This document shows, piece by piece, positions 5,422 through 5,630 of a DNA stretch of 5,630 bases. Positions within the stretch are counted from its first letter, which is position 1; the number at the start of each line of letters is the position of its first letter. The stretch is taken from positions 2,203-7,832 of the forward strand of contig NZAS01000100.1 in NCBI GenBank assembly GCA_002686195.1, written 5' to 3'. Both the position numbers and the translations under genes were made by a program. The notes beneath the pieces were generated by a model. It ran no database searches, was not told where the DNA came from, and saw only the letters and a program-made list of their open reading frames with translations. Source of the stretch: Candidatus Pacearchaeota archaeon (lineage in GTDB: Archaea; Nanoarchaeota; Nanoarchaeia; Pacearchaeales; GW2011-AR1).

Positions 5422-5630
5422 ATGAGATCCTTCATATACTACAGCAAAACAGCCCCCACATCAGGGAACTTCGGCTCAGACATTTACAAAGCTGGCCGTT
5501 TAGACATAGCAATCCACAGCGTAATCGCAGCCTTCTTTTTATCCCATGAATTCCGGAGCGGTGTAAAATTACATTTAATATTTGACGGCCAACCAGACCC
5601 AACAAAGCATCTTACTTTGCAGCCAGTAAC
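5422..5630 (+). CDS. trmY: tRNA (pseudouridine-54 N1)-methyltransferase TrmY, N-terminal part
   Basis: The first 69 residues are visible before the window ends. They match the N-terminus of archaeal TrmY (DUF358, SPOUT fold), which uses S-adenosylmethionine to convert pseudouridine-54 of the tRNA T-loop to N1-methylpseudouridine. Diagnostic pieces are the start MRSFIYYSKTAP, GRLDIAIHSVIAAFFLSHEFR (25-45, in two pieces GRLDI and AFFLSHEFR) and LIFDGQPDP (52-60), comparable to AFFLSHDIR and LYGQPNP in Methanocaldococcus jannaschii as I remember it. The SAM-binding knot lies downstream and cannot be checked. It follows the Cbf5 stop by 2 bases (TAAAAATG), so the two are very probably cotranscribed. 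In known archaea Pus10 supplies the Ψ54 substrate; here the adjacent pseudouridine synthase is Cbf5. Confidence 0.88.
   Translation, partial: MRSFIYYSKTAPTSGNFGSDIYKAGRLDIAIHSVIAAFFLSHEFRSGVKLHLIFDGQPDPTKHLTLQPV

Overview
The window is archaeal. It encodes ribosomal proteins found only in archaea and eukaryotes (eS19, eL39, eL31), an archaeal-type Cbf5 pseudouridine synthase, the start of TrmY, and a form III RuBisCO. TATA boxes sit about 28 bases before several start codons. The DNA is A+T-rich, tightly packed and coded entirely on the + strand. Form III RuBisCO together with compact or oddly tailed information-processing proteins suggests a small-genome DPANN archaeon of the Woesearchaeota/Pacearchaeota kind. 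That placement is inference.

Layout: (1) 1-94 is probably the last 30 codons of an unidentified gene, one base ahead of RuBisCO. (2) 96-1343 is a complete form III RuBisCO large subunit with every catalytic residue I can align. (3) 1381-2195 is a two-gene unit with its own TATA box: a stand-alone NFACT-R domain protein overlapping by 4 bp a 77-residue CRM (YhbY-type) RNA-binding protein. (4) 2230-3886 is a ribosomal operon: eS19, eL39, an unrecognised 127-residue protein, then eL31 with long charged tails. (5) 3921-5630 is a second TATA-led operon: an AlkD-like DNA glycosylase, Cbf5, and the N-terminal third or so of TrmY, which runs off the window.

Most genes serve RNA: ribosome structure (eS19, eL39, eL31), probable ribosome or tRNA binding (NFACT-R, CRM) and tRNA/rRNA modification (Cbf5, TrmY). 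RuBisCO most likely acts in AMP/nucleoside salvage, with AMP phosphorylase and ribose-1,5-bisphosphate isomerase encoded elsewhere. The AlkD-like protein is the only DNA repair gene.

Gene starts follow two patterns. Operon-leading genes have a TATA box whose position would put the transcript start at or next to the ATG (leaderless mRNA). Internal genes follow stop codons by 1-2 bases or overlap them, some with a Shine-Dalgarno-like AAGGAG and some without. The items most worth following up are the unknown protein between eL39 and eL31, the coupled NFACT-R/CRM pair, the shortened segment after loop 6 of RuBisCO, and the Cbf5-TrmY pairing.
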